Source of the DNA: UWMA-0277 sp965183885
Lineage (GTDB): Bacteria; Bacteroidota; Bacteroidia; Flavobacteriales; BACL11
DNA length: 64,000 bases
Direction: 5' to 3'
Assembly (NCBI GenBank): GCA_965183885.1
Contig: OZ238992.1
Location: 1,364,001-1,428,000, forward strand
In this document: positions 1-7,195 of the stretch, piece by piece
Layout of the letters: each line of letters starts with the position of its first letter
How positions within the stretch are numbered: position 1 is the first letter of the stretch
Translations under genes and position numbers: made by a program
Notes under the pieces: model-generated
Database searches by the model: none
What the model was told of the DNA's origin: nothing
Seen by the model: the letters and a program-made list of their open reading frames with translations, nothing else

Positions 1-330
1 TACATTTACACATTCCAATTGAGGATTATCAACTACCGAAAAAGTAGTGAAATTGCTATTGTTACCATTACGTGCATCTACTACTACTAAATTACTACAA
101 TCAGGCGCATAAAATTCTTCTAGATTAATGTTATTTGTAATGTCTAAATGTGTTAATTGATGATTCCAAGCTAAGCCAATATAAGTTAAGTTAATATTAG
201 CACTTAAGTTTAAAGCTATGAGTGGGTTAGAATATGCACTTAGGCTCTCTAAGTTAATATTAGTGCTTAAATCTAAATTGCTTAGATTGTTTTCTTCACA
301 AATTAGTGTCTTTAAATTAATATTATCACT
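1..330. repeat. Direct repeat, copy 1 (330 bp identical to 1011-1340)
   Basis: Every base from 1 to 330 matches 1011 to 1340 (offset 1010). The first mismatch is c at 331 against t at 1341, after which the two genes diverge. The repeat may extend left of the window. Confidence 0.9.
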
Positions 331-735
331 CAAATCTAGATTGCTTAAATTATTATTTCTACAATGTAAATAATCTAATTGCGTACAGTTATTTACATTA
401 ATACTTTGTAAGGCTCCATTTGCAACATAAACATGTTTTAAATTCAGATTATGGCTTAAGTCAAAATGTGTTAAGCTTCCAGATTGAAAGACCTCCTCTA
501 AAGCTGTAAAGTCTTCAATTCCTGTAGCATCACTATATTGAAAGTTAAGAAATGTTACAGTATCAATAGCAGCTGTATATACAGAGTCGTTAAGGTTCCC
601 CCAAGAACCATCTCCATAACCCATTGACTCAAGCCAACTTTCAAAATTATCATCAGGTACATAGGTTTTTTGTTGTGCTTGGCTAAGTAAGGGTAAAGCC
701 ACTACTAGTAATAGACCAAGTGTTATTTTATTCAT
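1..735 (-). CDS. Secreted leucine-rich-repeat protein, upper tandem copy (3' end beyond window)
   Basis: The reading frame starts at 735 (ATG) and is still open at base 1, so the C-terminus lies outside the window. The first ~20 residues form a signal peptide ending LLSQAQ. Residues 21-100 form a lead-in containing YVPDDNFE and the segment GIEDFTALEEVF. After that come ~21-residue leucine-rich repeats of the pattern LxLSxNxNLxxL. It is a close paralogue of the gene at 780-1739, 44 bp downstream on the same strand. The N-terminal halves differ clearly, while the last 330 bp visible here are identical. By family it should be exported through Sec and then the type IX system; the sorting domain itself is not visible in this copy. 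Cargo function is unknown; LRRs suggest protein or surface binding. Confidence 0.8.
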   Translation of the reverse strand, partial: MNKITLGLLLVVALPLLSQAQQKTYVPDDNFESWLESMGYGDGSWGNLNDSVYTAAIDTVTFLNFQYSDATGIEDFTALEEVFQSGSLTHFDLSHNLNLKHVYVANGALQSINVNNCTQLDYLHCRNNNLSNLDLSDNINLKTLICEENNLSNLDLSTNINLESLSAYSNPLIALNLSANINLTYIGLAWNHQLTHLDITNNINLEEFYAPDCSNLVVVDARNGNNSNFTTFSVVDNPQLECVNV

Positions 736-779
736 AATGTTTATTTTTAGTCTCATATCTCAATACTAATTACTCATAT

Positions 780-1739
780 CTAATTCACTATTAGTTTCTT
801 CTCCACACTTCCATCCTTATAAATATAAAAAAGCAAGGTATTGCGTACTGCTTTTGTTTCTCTTCCTAATACATCTACTATTTTTATTAGAGTTTTGTCT
901 TCTTGGGGTACTATAGGTTCTATGGTGTCTACTGTTGGGCAGTTTTCACTAAAATAAGTAGTACCATTGTAATACCAACCACTAGTATTATTAGAGTAGA
1001 TTGAATCATCTACATTTACACATTCCAATTGAGGATTATCAACTACCGAAAAAGTAGTGAAATTGCTATTGTTACCATTACGTGCATCTACTACTACTAA
1101 ATTACTACAATCAGGCGCATAAAATTCTTCTAGATTAATGTTATTTGTAATGTCTAAATGTGTTAATTGATGATTCCAAGCTAAGCCAATATAAGTTAAG
1201 TTAATATTAGCACTTAAGTTTAAAGCTATGAGTGGGTTAGAATATGCACTTAGGCTCTCTAAGTTAATATTAGTGCTTAAATCTAAATTGCTTAGATTGT
1301 TTTCTTCACAAATTAGTGTCTTTAAATTAATATTATCACTTAAATCTAGATTGCTTAAATTATTATTTCTACAAAGTAAATATTCTAATTGTGTGCAATT
1401 GTTTATATTCAGGCTTTGTAATACTGTATTGTCAGAATGAATTCTTTTTAAATTGAGGTTATGGCTTAAATCTAAATGGGTTAAGCTTCCAAAACCAAAT
1501 ACTTCTTCCAAAGCGGTAAAGTCTTCAATTCCTGTCGCATCATAAGTACCTCCAAAACCTACTATTTTTACCGTATCAATAGCGGAAGTCCATATAGAAT
1601 CATTAAGTATTCCGTCTCCATAGCCCATTAATTCATACCATGTCTCAAAGTTATCATCAGGTACATAGGTTTTTTGTTGTGCTTGGCTAAGTAAGGGCAA
1701 GGTGCATAATGCTAGTAGTAGTATGTAGTTATTTTTCAT
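780..1739 (-). CDS. Secreted leucine-rich-repeat protein with type IX-type C-terminal sorting domain
   Basis: This is a protein of about 319 residues. The ATG at 1739 was chosen because it opens directly into a signal peptide (MKNNYILLLALCTLPLLSQA); an upstream ATG at 1787 only adds an unlikely leader. After the N-terminal region there are several leucine-rich repeats (LDLSxNINL, LNLSANINL, LDITNNINL). The C-terminus contains VDVLGRE and ends LFYIYKDGSVEKKLIVN, which matches the short C-terminal sorting domain of Bacteroidota type IX cargo. It is therefore predicted to cross the outer membrane by T9SS, whose components porU and porV lie at 56-61 kb. Its partner is the tandem copy upstream. 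Ligand and role are unknown. Confidence 0.85.
   Translation of the reverse strand: MKNNYILLLALCTLPLLSQAQQKTYVPDDNFETWYELMGYGDGILNDSIWTSAIDTVKIVGFGGTYDATGIEDFTALEEVFGFGSLTHLDLSHNLNLKRIHSDNTVLQSLNINNCTQLEYLLCRNNNLSNLDLSDNINLKTLICEENNLSNLDLSTNINLESLSAYSNPLIALNLSANINLTYIGLAWNHQLTHLDITNNINLEEFYAPDCSNLVVVDARNGNNSNFTTFSVVDNPQLECVNVDDSIYSNNTSGWYYNGTTYFSENCPTVDTIEPIVPQEDKTLIKIVDVLGRETKAVRNTLLFYIYKDGSVEKKLIVN
1011..1340. repeat. Direct repeat, copy 2 (330 bp identical to 1-330)
   Basis: Second copy of the repeat inside the complete LRR gene. It covers the last LRRs and the start of the linker before the sorting domain. Confidence 0.9.
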
Positions 1740-1898
1740 AGTGCTGTTAATAAAAAGTTCCCCCAAAGTTAAAGCAAAATTAATCATAAAAGCAAATTTT
1801 TAGGCTGCTTTTTCAGAGGTAAAAGCTTCATTTCTAGCCTTTTTTGCTTAATGTTCTTTAGCTTTTATAGGTCAAAGATATGAAAATATTTTGAATAC

Positions 1899-1912
1899 TG
1901 ACAAATATGTCA
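1899..1912. promoter_or_regulatory. Palindrome upstream of HTH gene, possible operator
   Basis: TGACA-AATA-TGTCA is a perfect 5-bp inverted repeat with a 4-bp spacer, about 40 bp before the HTH start codon. Small Cro/CI-type regulators commonly bind such sites in their own promoter; binding is inferred. Confidence 0.4.
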
Positions 1913-1951
1913 TTGTGAATTATTTTAATATTTCAGAATTTGCAAAACATT

Positions 1952-2170
1952 ATGACACAATTATCAGATACTGAATTATTAAAAGGTCTTGCAAATCGCA
2001 TTAAAGAACTGCGTCATAAAAAAGGAATTACACAAGAGGATTTTTATACTGATACAAATATTCATATTGCCAGAATAGAAAGAGGGAAGACAAATATTAC
2101 AGTGAGTACGCTTAATGCTATTTGTAATTACTTTGGCATTCCTTTATCCGACTTAGTAAAAGGTCTTTAG
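1952..2170 (+). CDS. Small Cro/CI-family helix-turn-helix regulator
   Basis: This 72-residue protein is almost entirely one HTH_3 (XRE) domain: RIKELRHKKGITQEDF, then IARIERGKTNITVSTLNAICNYFGI. The ATG at 1952 was preferred over a TTG at 1940 in the same frame. It has no effector or sensor domain, so it is likely a DNA-binding repressor or controller. A palindrome at 1899-1912 is a candidate own operator. The gene stands alone on the plus strand facing the defence genes. Its last codons form a 23-bp sequence repeated at 3330-3352, on the far side of the HEPN-like gene. Confidence 0.8.
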   Translation: MTQLSDTELLKGLANRIKELRHKKGITQEDFYTDTNIHIARIERGKTNITVSTLNAICNYFGIPLSDLVKGL

Positions 2171-2175
2171 TGTTT
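2153..2175. repeat. 23-bp direct repeat, left copy
   Basis: This sequence, beginning TTAGTAAAAGGTC and ending TTTAGTGTTT, covers the last codons and stop of the HTH gene. It recurs exactly at 3330-3352. The two copies frame a segment of about 1.15 kb carrying only the HEPN-like gene. Confidence 0.85.
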
Positions 2176-2215
2176 TTTTATTTTTAATTCTAATGTAAAT
2201 GTTTTTTTAATTACC

Positions 2216-2266
2216 CATAACGTTTTGTGTAAAATGCGTTTTAATGCATCTTTACACAGTGTTGTG
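2216..2266. repeat. attC-like or terminator hairpin at 3' end of HEPN-like gene
   Basis: Nested inverted repeats are present: outer CATAAC (2216-2221) with GTTGTG (2261-2266), and inner GTGTAAAATGC (2227-2237) with GCATCTTTACAC (2246-2257), around a short loop. It overlaps the last five codons and stop of the minus-strand gene. The AAC...GTT ends and two-arm layout recall an attC site, but the cores fit the consensus only loosely, and no T-tract follows on the minus strand. Confidence 0.4.
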
Positions 2267-3307
2267 CTTAGTATTTTCTTTATTTAACTCTAATGCCATC
2301 TTGATGAATTCAGAGAGGCTTTTTCCAAGAATAGCCATTCCCGCATCATGTGGGTTTTCTAATTTATATCTTCCTTTTGCTGAACCATTCAATGCGTAGT
2401 CAAAACCATCAATAGTAACTATGCACCAAAATTGTTGCCTACATTCAATAATTACCTCATCAGAATAAAACGGCCAGTCACCTTCAAATTCTGACCTCTT
2501 AATTTTCCTTGATTTGTAATCTGGATTGACTTTTCGTTTTATTTCATCAGCTACAGTTCTTTTATGAACCGTTTTAGGAGACTCTTTATATCGGGTTGTT
2601 TGTTTCCGATAATCTTTGTTTCTAAAATCTTTCTCATAAAGCATCCCGAATTCAAAAAATGATGAAGCCGTTATTTGACTTCCTTTTTGTCCCAAACACT
2701 TAAAGATAAATTGTCTGGATAATGCAGAAATAAATCTTTCAAATACTTTTATAATGTGTTTCGATATTTTTTGAGAAACCTCATGGCTCAAATTAAAATC
2801 CATTAATTTTTCAAAATCTTCTTTATCGAGGACTTTGTTTTCAAAATCTTCCCATAATTTTTTGGTATCAACTCCAATCTTTGCATTATCCGTAATCAAA
2901 TCAAAATTGTGATATCTCGATAACTTGCCAAATTCTGACAAAATGAATAACAACTCTTTTAAATCTGAATTGGATCGAATAAAATCATTATCTAAGTCAA
3001 ATTGAGGTCGTTCAAAATCGAAGTAGTAATTCTTGGTTATTTCCTTTAATAATTTTTCTAAATCGTGGCCGATATTTTTGAGATATCTAAAGTTTGGCAT
3101 TTCTTGGTATTTATGAAAATATCCTAAGCAGATATAGGCTTTCATAAACCTCTCAAAGCCTTGAGATAATAGTTGAAAAGGTAGAAAGTAAAACCCATTA
3201 TCGAGGTTGATATTTTGTAATTCACCAAACCCCAATTTTAGAAGTTTATCTGATGTTTCAAATTCCTCTAAAAGAGCAAAGTATTTTATGTTATTAATTT
3301 CCGACAT
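2252..3307 (-). CDS. HEPN-like all-helical protein, possible defence function
   Basis: This is a protein of about 351 residues. The ATG at 3307 is preferred over an in-frame TTG at 3328. No signal peptide or membrane segment is seen. The N-terminal half is helical, with features typical of HEPN-type folds: a long helix ending FMKAYICLGYFHKY, then NIGHDLEKLLKEI, and later LSRYHNFD. A clear catalytic RxxxxH motif was not found, so RNase activity is unsupported. The C-terminal part (KRRTVADEIKR-like basic stretch, then WCIVTIDGFDYALNGSAKGRY) is unrecognised. It lies between two copies of a 23-bp direct repeat and next to TIR-fold and CBASS genes, which suggests a defence cargo gene. Function is uncertain. 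Confidence 0.55.
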   Translation of the reverse strand: MSEINNIKYFALLEEFETSDKLLKLGFGELQNINLDNGFYFLPFQLLSQGFERFMKAYICLGYFHKYQEMPNFRYLKNIGHDLEKLLKEITKNYYFDFERPQFDLDNDFIRSNSDLKELLFILSEFGKLSRYHNFDLITDNAKIGVDTKKLWEDFENKVLDKEDFEKLMDFNLSHEVSQKISKHIIKVFERFISALSRQFIFKCLGQKGSQITASSFFEFGMLYEKDFRNKDYRKQTTRYKESPKTVHKRTVADEIKRKVNPDYKSRKIKRSEFEGDWPFYSDEVIIECRQQFWCIVTIDGFDYALNGSAKGRYKLENPHDAGMAILGKSLSEFIKMALELNKENTKHNTV

Positions 3308-3329
3308 TTCAGTTTTTTTGGCATCCAAT

Positions 3330-3352
3330 TTAGTAAAAGGTCTTTAGTGTTT
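3330..3352. repeat. 23-bp direct repeat, right copy
   Basis: Exact second copy of 2153-2175, just upstream of the HEPN-like gene start. Here it is not part of a gene, which suggests that the 3' tip of the HTH gene was duplicated when the segment came in. Confidence 0.85.
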
Positions 3353-3487
3353 GGTTTAAAGAAGACCTGATTGGTTTTTGGTTTATTTTTCTTTTCCCAT
3401 TATTTTTTGTAATTCTTTTAAAAGCTCTATAGGATTTTCGTAAGCAGGAGGAGCAATTACTAATAGCCATTGTTGTACATAGTATTT

Positions 3488-4684
3488 TTAAAATGATAAA
3501 TCGTCAAATTCAGGAACTTTCTTTATAACTTCTTCAAGTTCTTCATCTGATAATTCCCTCTGTTTAAAATTAATTTTTAATTCACAATAGCTTTCAATTG
3601 ATTGTAATATATTTTCAGAAAATAAGTGAAGACTGAATTTTATTTTCATTGAAGACTTTGGAAATAACAATAGAATTGGTTCAATTACTTTTGCTTTTCT
3701 AGGAAGAAGTGTAAAGCTATTCATCTTGAATTCCCAAGAATCAGATGATATTTGAACTTCATCGTCATTTAATATATTTCTAAAGTTTTCGAAATCTTCT
3801 TCTGGAACTAAATTACTCAATCTATAAAATGACTTATTATTTTGAGAACTACCATATGTTCGTATATTGAGCGAATCTTCTTTAGAAGATTTAAGTCTTA
3901 ATTCTAAATTTATATTACTAAATATTCTATCGACATTATTCTTTAAACCAAATACTACAGGGGTATTATTTCTCTTATTTAAATACGAATAAAGAGCTAA
4001 TTGGAATGCTTTTTTATTATTAACTAATCTCTTATCTTTTTTAATCAACTCATCAACTTTTTTGTCTGCTAAGTCAATTCGTTCTACACTTATCTCTTTC
4101 GAACCTGTAGTTAAATTTCCAGTAGCTTTATCAACAAAGGAAAAAGTAATTAGATTCTTATTGCCATCTTTTCTTTCTTGTAACTCTCTGATTTTCATTT
4201 CAAGTTGCCTAGATAATTTATCCCGAAACTCTACTATGGAATTGAAATTTTCTACAAGCGCAGTTTTATATACTTCTAATTTAAATTTGTTTAAAGATTC
4301 AAGTTGTTCTAAATCTATCAATGACGGGTCTTTTCCTCTTTTTGAAAAATAAAGCATAACAGGTTTATCTGCTTTGGAAACTCTTTTTATTTCTTCTACT
4401 GTACCTCCTATCTCTTCTCCTGTGGGTGTTCCAATTTTTGTCCAGAAAAAACCAATTAGCAAATCACAATCATCCGCTAATTGTTTATTAATCGCTTCTT
4501 GAGGACGAACTCCAAATGTAGGTGAAGAGTGAGTTTCCCATCTGACTGGTAATAGAACAATTTTTTTGTTAAATGAATTTAAATCATTCCAATCTTGAAT
4601 AATTCTTGAGACTACTTCTCTTTCTTCATCTACATCAGATGGTGAAGCAATTAATATTCTATAAACTGTAGATTCATATGACAT
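3488..4684 (-). CDS. DUF4062 (TIR-fold) domain protein, probable defence effector
   Basis: This protein has 398 residues. Residues ~8-125 match the DUF4062 family: RILIASPSDVDEEREVV, then VLLPVRWETHSSP, CDLLIGFFWTKIGTPTGE and GGTVEEI. This family has a TIR-like fold and is often the N-terminal domain of bacterial STAND or NADase-type defence proteins. A charged, probably coiled segment (~130-185) follows. The C-terminal ~200 residues are not recognised and may be a sensor. There is no NTPase P-loop, so it is not a full STAND ATPase. It is the last gene of the minus-strand island, 133 bp beyond the DUF4177 gene, and its leader holds a repeat shared with the CBASS leader. NAD cleavage is inferred only. 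Confidence 0.65.
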   Translation of the reverse strand: MSYESTVYRILIASPSDVDEEREVVSRIIQDWNDLNSFNKKIVLLPVRWETHSSPTFGVRPQEAINKQLADDCDLLIGFFWTKIGTPTGEEIGGTVEEIKRVSKADKPVMLYFSKRGKDPSLIDLEQLESLNKFKLEVYKTALVENFNSIVEFRDKLSRQLEMKIRELQERKDGNKNLITFSFVDKATGNLTTGSKEISVERIDLADKKVDELIKKDKRLVNNKKAFQLALYSYLNKRNNTPVVFGLKNNVDRIFSNINLELRLKSSKEDSLNIRTYGSSQNNKSFYRLSNLVPEEDFENFRNILNDDEVQISSDSWEFKMNSFTLLPRKAKVIEPILLLFPKSSMKIKFSLHLFSENILQSIESYCELKINFKQRELSDEELEEVIKKVPEFDDLSF

Positions 4685-4710
4685 AATTATTTGTTTTTTA
4701 TATTGTGTAC

Positions 4711-4825
4711 AGCTAGTGAGTATATGCAGTTGGGTTAATTATAATAGATAACCCTATAAATTCTTTGTTTATAGGAAGTTTATCTATTTTATATTTTTTT
4801 TTAAATTGACCTACTCTCTAAGCTT
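4711..4825. repeat. Island repeat element, copy 1 (leader of DUF4062 gene)
   Basis: About 115 bp that align with 7196-7307 with scattered differences. Shared blocks include AGCTAGTG, GTTTATCTATTTTAT-like sequence and AAATTGACCTACTCT. A stem is conserved: AGATAA pairs with TTATCT and CCTATAA with TTATAGG. It begins inside the stop of the DUF4177 gene and ends ~26 bp before the DUF4062 start. Confidence 0.7.
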
Positions 4826-5060
4826 CTTTTTTAAAGACTAGCATTTTAAAAGTTTTCTTTTCTGTTTTTCCTCCAAAAAATAGAGAGAAACAACCTGGTT
4901 GCTGTAAAGAGGTTACAGTATCAATATGTATTAATTCCCATCCTCCTGCTGCGGATGTATTTATGATTGATTCATAGCTTTCCACTGCTTTGTTGTGTGC
5001 ATCGTTTCCAGTATTAATTACTGAAGGTACAGGAACACATTTGTAGGTGTAGTTTTTCAT
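4818..5060 (-). CDS. DUF4177-like small protein
   Basis: This 80-residue protein starts at ATG 5060; the frame can be extended to a TTG at 5099 but the family begins at YTYKCVPVPS. The core pattern INTSAAGGWELIHIDTV followed by GCFSLFFGG and FKMLVFKKEA is typical of DUF4177, a small alpha/beta domain with no known enzymatic role, often found near defence or membrane genes. No membrane segment is visible. It sits between the CBASS operon and the DUF4062 gene, all on the minus strand, with ~110 bp to the TIR-STING stop, so co-transcription with CBASS is possible. A role as a sensor, inhibitor or accessory of either neighbour is a guess. Confidence 0.65.
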   Translation of the reverse strand: MKNYTYKCVPVPSVINTGNDAHNKAVESYESIINTSAAGGWELIHIDTVTSLQQPGCFSLFFGGKTEKKTFKMLVFKKEA

Positions 5061-5169
5061 AATTTTATTTTTCAGTTTTAAATATATCTCCTTCTCCAAA
5101 TATTATAGAATAATGCTTGCAAGCGTTGTAGTTTCCTTCAAACTTATTTGCAATGTTAGCCACTGGGTC

Positions 5170-6102
5170 TTATTCAGTTTTCTCAAATACTAGCATTTCG
5201 TCAAATCCACTTCTCAAAGCCAAATCTTTTAATGTTACTATAAATCTTTCTAATTCACGACTTAAAATCGATTCATAATCTTCACTCATAGAATTGAAAT
5301 CATTCGGCAATAGATTTTGAATTGCATAATTGATTCCTGCTAATATTGTTGGGAAGTCAATGAATACTAATTTATTCTCCTTAATTTCTGTTTCAAGATT
5401 TATAAATCTTGGTCGACCTGCATAATGAAATGATACGCTTTTGGTTGAACGTCCTTTTTTTAGTCTTTCAAATTGAAAGTTTAAGTCTGTATTAAGCTTT
5501 TTGGGAATAATAACTTTGATTAAACAATCTTCATATTTTGTGCCATCTTCTTCAAATCCACCGTGCTCAATTAAATATCTGCAAGTTGGTGAGATTAAAT
5601 TCTCAAAATAAACAGAAGCTAAAGTTGAAGAAGGAAAGAAATTTACTGACGAATCTTTTTGGGTGCTGAATAAATCTCTAACTGTTGAAATTGCACTTAT
5701 GAAACTATCAGGTTCTTTTTTAGAAAATCTGGCAAGTGAAATACCTTTAATGTCGGATAATATCTTTAGTTCTTTCTCAACAACAAAAGTACATTTAGAC
5801 AACCCTAATCGCCCCATAAATAGTCCTAACTCGAAAAGAACATTATCCCGAGATTGAAGCATTTCTTGTTCTCTTACAATTACTTTGTCATCAGTTGTTC
5901 CAAGTAAAATTCCAAAGTCATATTGTAAAGTTGCTTTGAGCAAATCGTGAAGGAAGTTGTTATTTATCTTAAATACCGCTGTATCCCAAACAGTATCATT
6001 CCAAATAGTTACGTCAAATTCAGGCTCTAAAATTTTTTTAGCTGATTCGGCTAAACTTAATTCTTCTGAAGATGAGCCAATGAATATTCGCTTTTTTCTC
6101 AT
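5170..6102 (-). CDS. cap12: TIR-STING effector of CBASS
   Basis: This protein has 310 residues in two domains. Residues 1-~150 are a TIR-like domain of the CAP12/Pycsar type: RIFIGSSSEELSLAE, TIWNDTVWD, then RDNVLFELGLFMGRLG, where Glu91 is the likely catalytic residue. Residues ~155-310 match bacterial STING: VIIPKKLNTDLNFQFERLKK, SVSFHYAGRPRF (Arg230, Arg232), then VFIDFPT and a final helix. In known TIR-STING systems, cyclic di-GMP binding makes STING oligomerise and switches on NAD+ hydrolysis by TIR, killing the infected cell. The start overlaps the CD-NTase stop by 4 bp (ATGA), a tight two-gene operon. The bacterial form lacks the transmembrane part of animal STING. Confidence 0.9.
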   Translation of the reverse strand: MRKKRIFIGSSSEELSLAESAKKILEPEFDVTIWNDTVWDTAVFKINNNFLHDLLKATLQYDFGILLGTTDDKVIVREQEMLQSRDNVLFELGLFMGRLGLSKCTFVVEKELKILSDIKGISLARFSKKEPDSFISAISTVRDLFSTQKDSSVNFFPSSTLASVYFENLISPTCRYLIEHGGFEEDGTKYEDCLIKVIIPKKLNTDLNFQFERLKKGRSTKSVSFHYAGRPRFINLETEIKENKLVFIDFPTILAGINYAIQNLLPNDFNSMSEDYESILSRELERFIVTLKDLALRSGFDEMLVFEKTE

Positions 6103-7157
6103 ATTACTACTGCTTTTTTAAGGTCTAACAGGATAGAGTCAATTTCCGACATAAGATTCCGTAGGCTATTTAGCTTACTGCTATCATTACGGAAGATGTA
6201 TTCATTATCGTCAACGGATTTTAATCTATTTGAGTGTTCTACATTTTCAGATAAACTCTTTAATTGTAAGTATATGATTGGCACTAACTCATAAAAGTTT
6301 TTACTTGAATATTTATATATTTCAATGTCGTAGCAAATAGCGTTAAAATCAAAACTTGTCAGTTTAATTTTTAGGTCTGAATCGGCTTTAATATTTTTTA
6401 AAAACCGAATCATTTTTTTTAATCTTCCATTTGCTTCAGAACTTCTATCATTTATTCTTTTAATGCTCAAAAATGGATAATCTGGGTCGCCTTTTGAGTT
6501 TAATTCCTTATTATAAACTTGAATGCCACGGAAATCTGAATCTTTATCTCTCAAGACGGCAGTAACATTATCATACCAATTCGCAATCACTATATCTACA
6601 TCTCTATTAAGGCTTTTGTTTGTGATTTTAATTGCTTTTGGATGTGATATGTCGCATATGTCATAAACAGGTACTAATATGCTTTCTGAATCTGTTCGAT
6701 TCTTTTTTAAATCATTTATCGCACTACCTGAATAACCTGCATTGTCTATTTCTCCCTGAAGTTTGTGAATTTGAGTATTATTTAGTTGATTTTTTAAGCT
6801 TTCTGTAGTTAAGATTGTCGTTATTGATTTGTGGTCAAAAGTGTAGAACTTGTCACATATAACTAATAAATCAATATCACTAGTTCCTTTGATATGTGTA
6901 TTAGTCATTACAGAACCTTGGTACTTGTAAACTGCATCTGATAAATTGTCCTTTAGATGATTTTGAACTCTTTCGCCTGCTAATCTGCTTTTTTGAGTGT
7001 ATTCAGGTTCTACTCCTTTCATTGCATAACGTACATATTTCAATATGTCGCTATATGAAATAGAAGATAATTCATCTGAAAATGCTTTTTCAAGAATTAC
7101 ATTTTCAGGATTTGTTCTTGCCTGTATATTTTCTATTAATTTTCTGTAGTCTTTCAT
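6099..7157 (-). CDS. cdnE: CD-NTase (cGAS/DncV-like cyclase) of CBASS
   Basis: This protein has 352 residues. The polymerase-beta-type nucleotidyltransferase motif is present: GS at 81-82 followed by GTSDIDLLVI with Asp94 and Asp96, and the third acidic position in NRDVDIVI (Asp186/Asp188). The rest is the helical OAS-like half (FLKNIKADSDLKIKLTSFDFNAICYDI). Length fits CD-NTases. CD-NTases make a cyclic nucleotide on phage infection; those paired with TIR-STING belong to clade E and make cyclic di-GMP, so the symbol rests on the partner as well as the fold. No Cap2/Cap3 or HORMA/TRIP13 genes are nearby, making this a minimal (type I) CBASS. A repeat element at 7196-7307 forms its leader. Confidence 0.88.
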   Translation of the reverse strand: MKDYRKLIENIQARTNPENVILEKAFSDELSSISYSDILKYVRYAMKGVEPEYTQKSRLAGERVQNHLKDNLSDAVYKYQGSVMTNTHIKGTSDIDLLVICDKFYTFDHKSITTILTTESLKNQLNNTQIHKLQGEIDNAGYSGSAINDLKKNRTDSESILVPVYDICDISHPKAIKITNKSLNRDVDIVIANWYDNVTAVLRDKDSDFRGIQVYNKELNSKGDPDYPFLSIKRINDRSSEANGRLKKMIRFLKNIKADSDLKIKLTSFDFNAICYDIEIYKYSSKNFYELVPIIYLQLKSLSENVEHSNRLKSVDDNEYIFRNDSSKLNSLRNLMSEIDSILLDLKKAVVI

Positions 7158-7195
7158 TTTTCAAATATGTTCAATGGTTGGTTTGTCTTATGGTT

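Noticed and set aside
180..340. Regular short repeats that could suggest a CRISPR array
   Set aside because: They are coding leucine-rich repeats (LxLSxNxNL) on the minus strand, with repeat sequences varying between units and no unique spacers.
3383..3487. Open stretch of 34 codons after the DUF4062 stop, in the same frame (VQQWLLVIAPPAYENPIELL...)
   Set aside because: No start codon of its own and a clean TAA before it. It could be a remnant of a lost gene, but an open frame this short is expected by chance.
5065..5169. Open stretch of 34 codons after the TIR-STING stop (VANIANKFEGNYNACKHYSI...)
   Set aside because: It has protein-like composition, but no start codon in front of it. TIR-STING is full length without it. 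It may be a gene remnant, and evidence is too thin to annotate.
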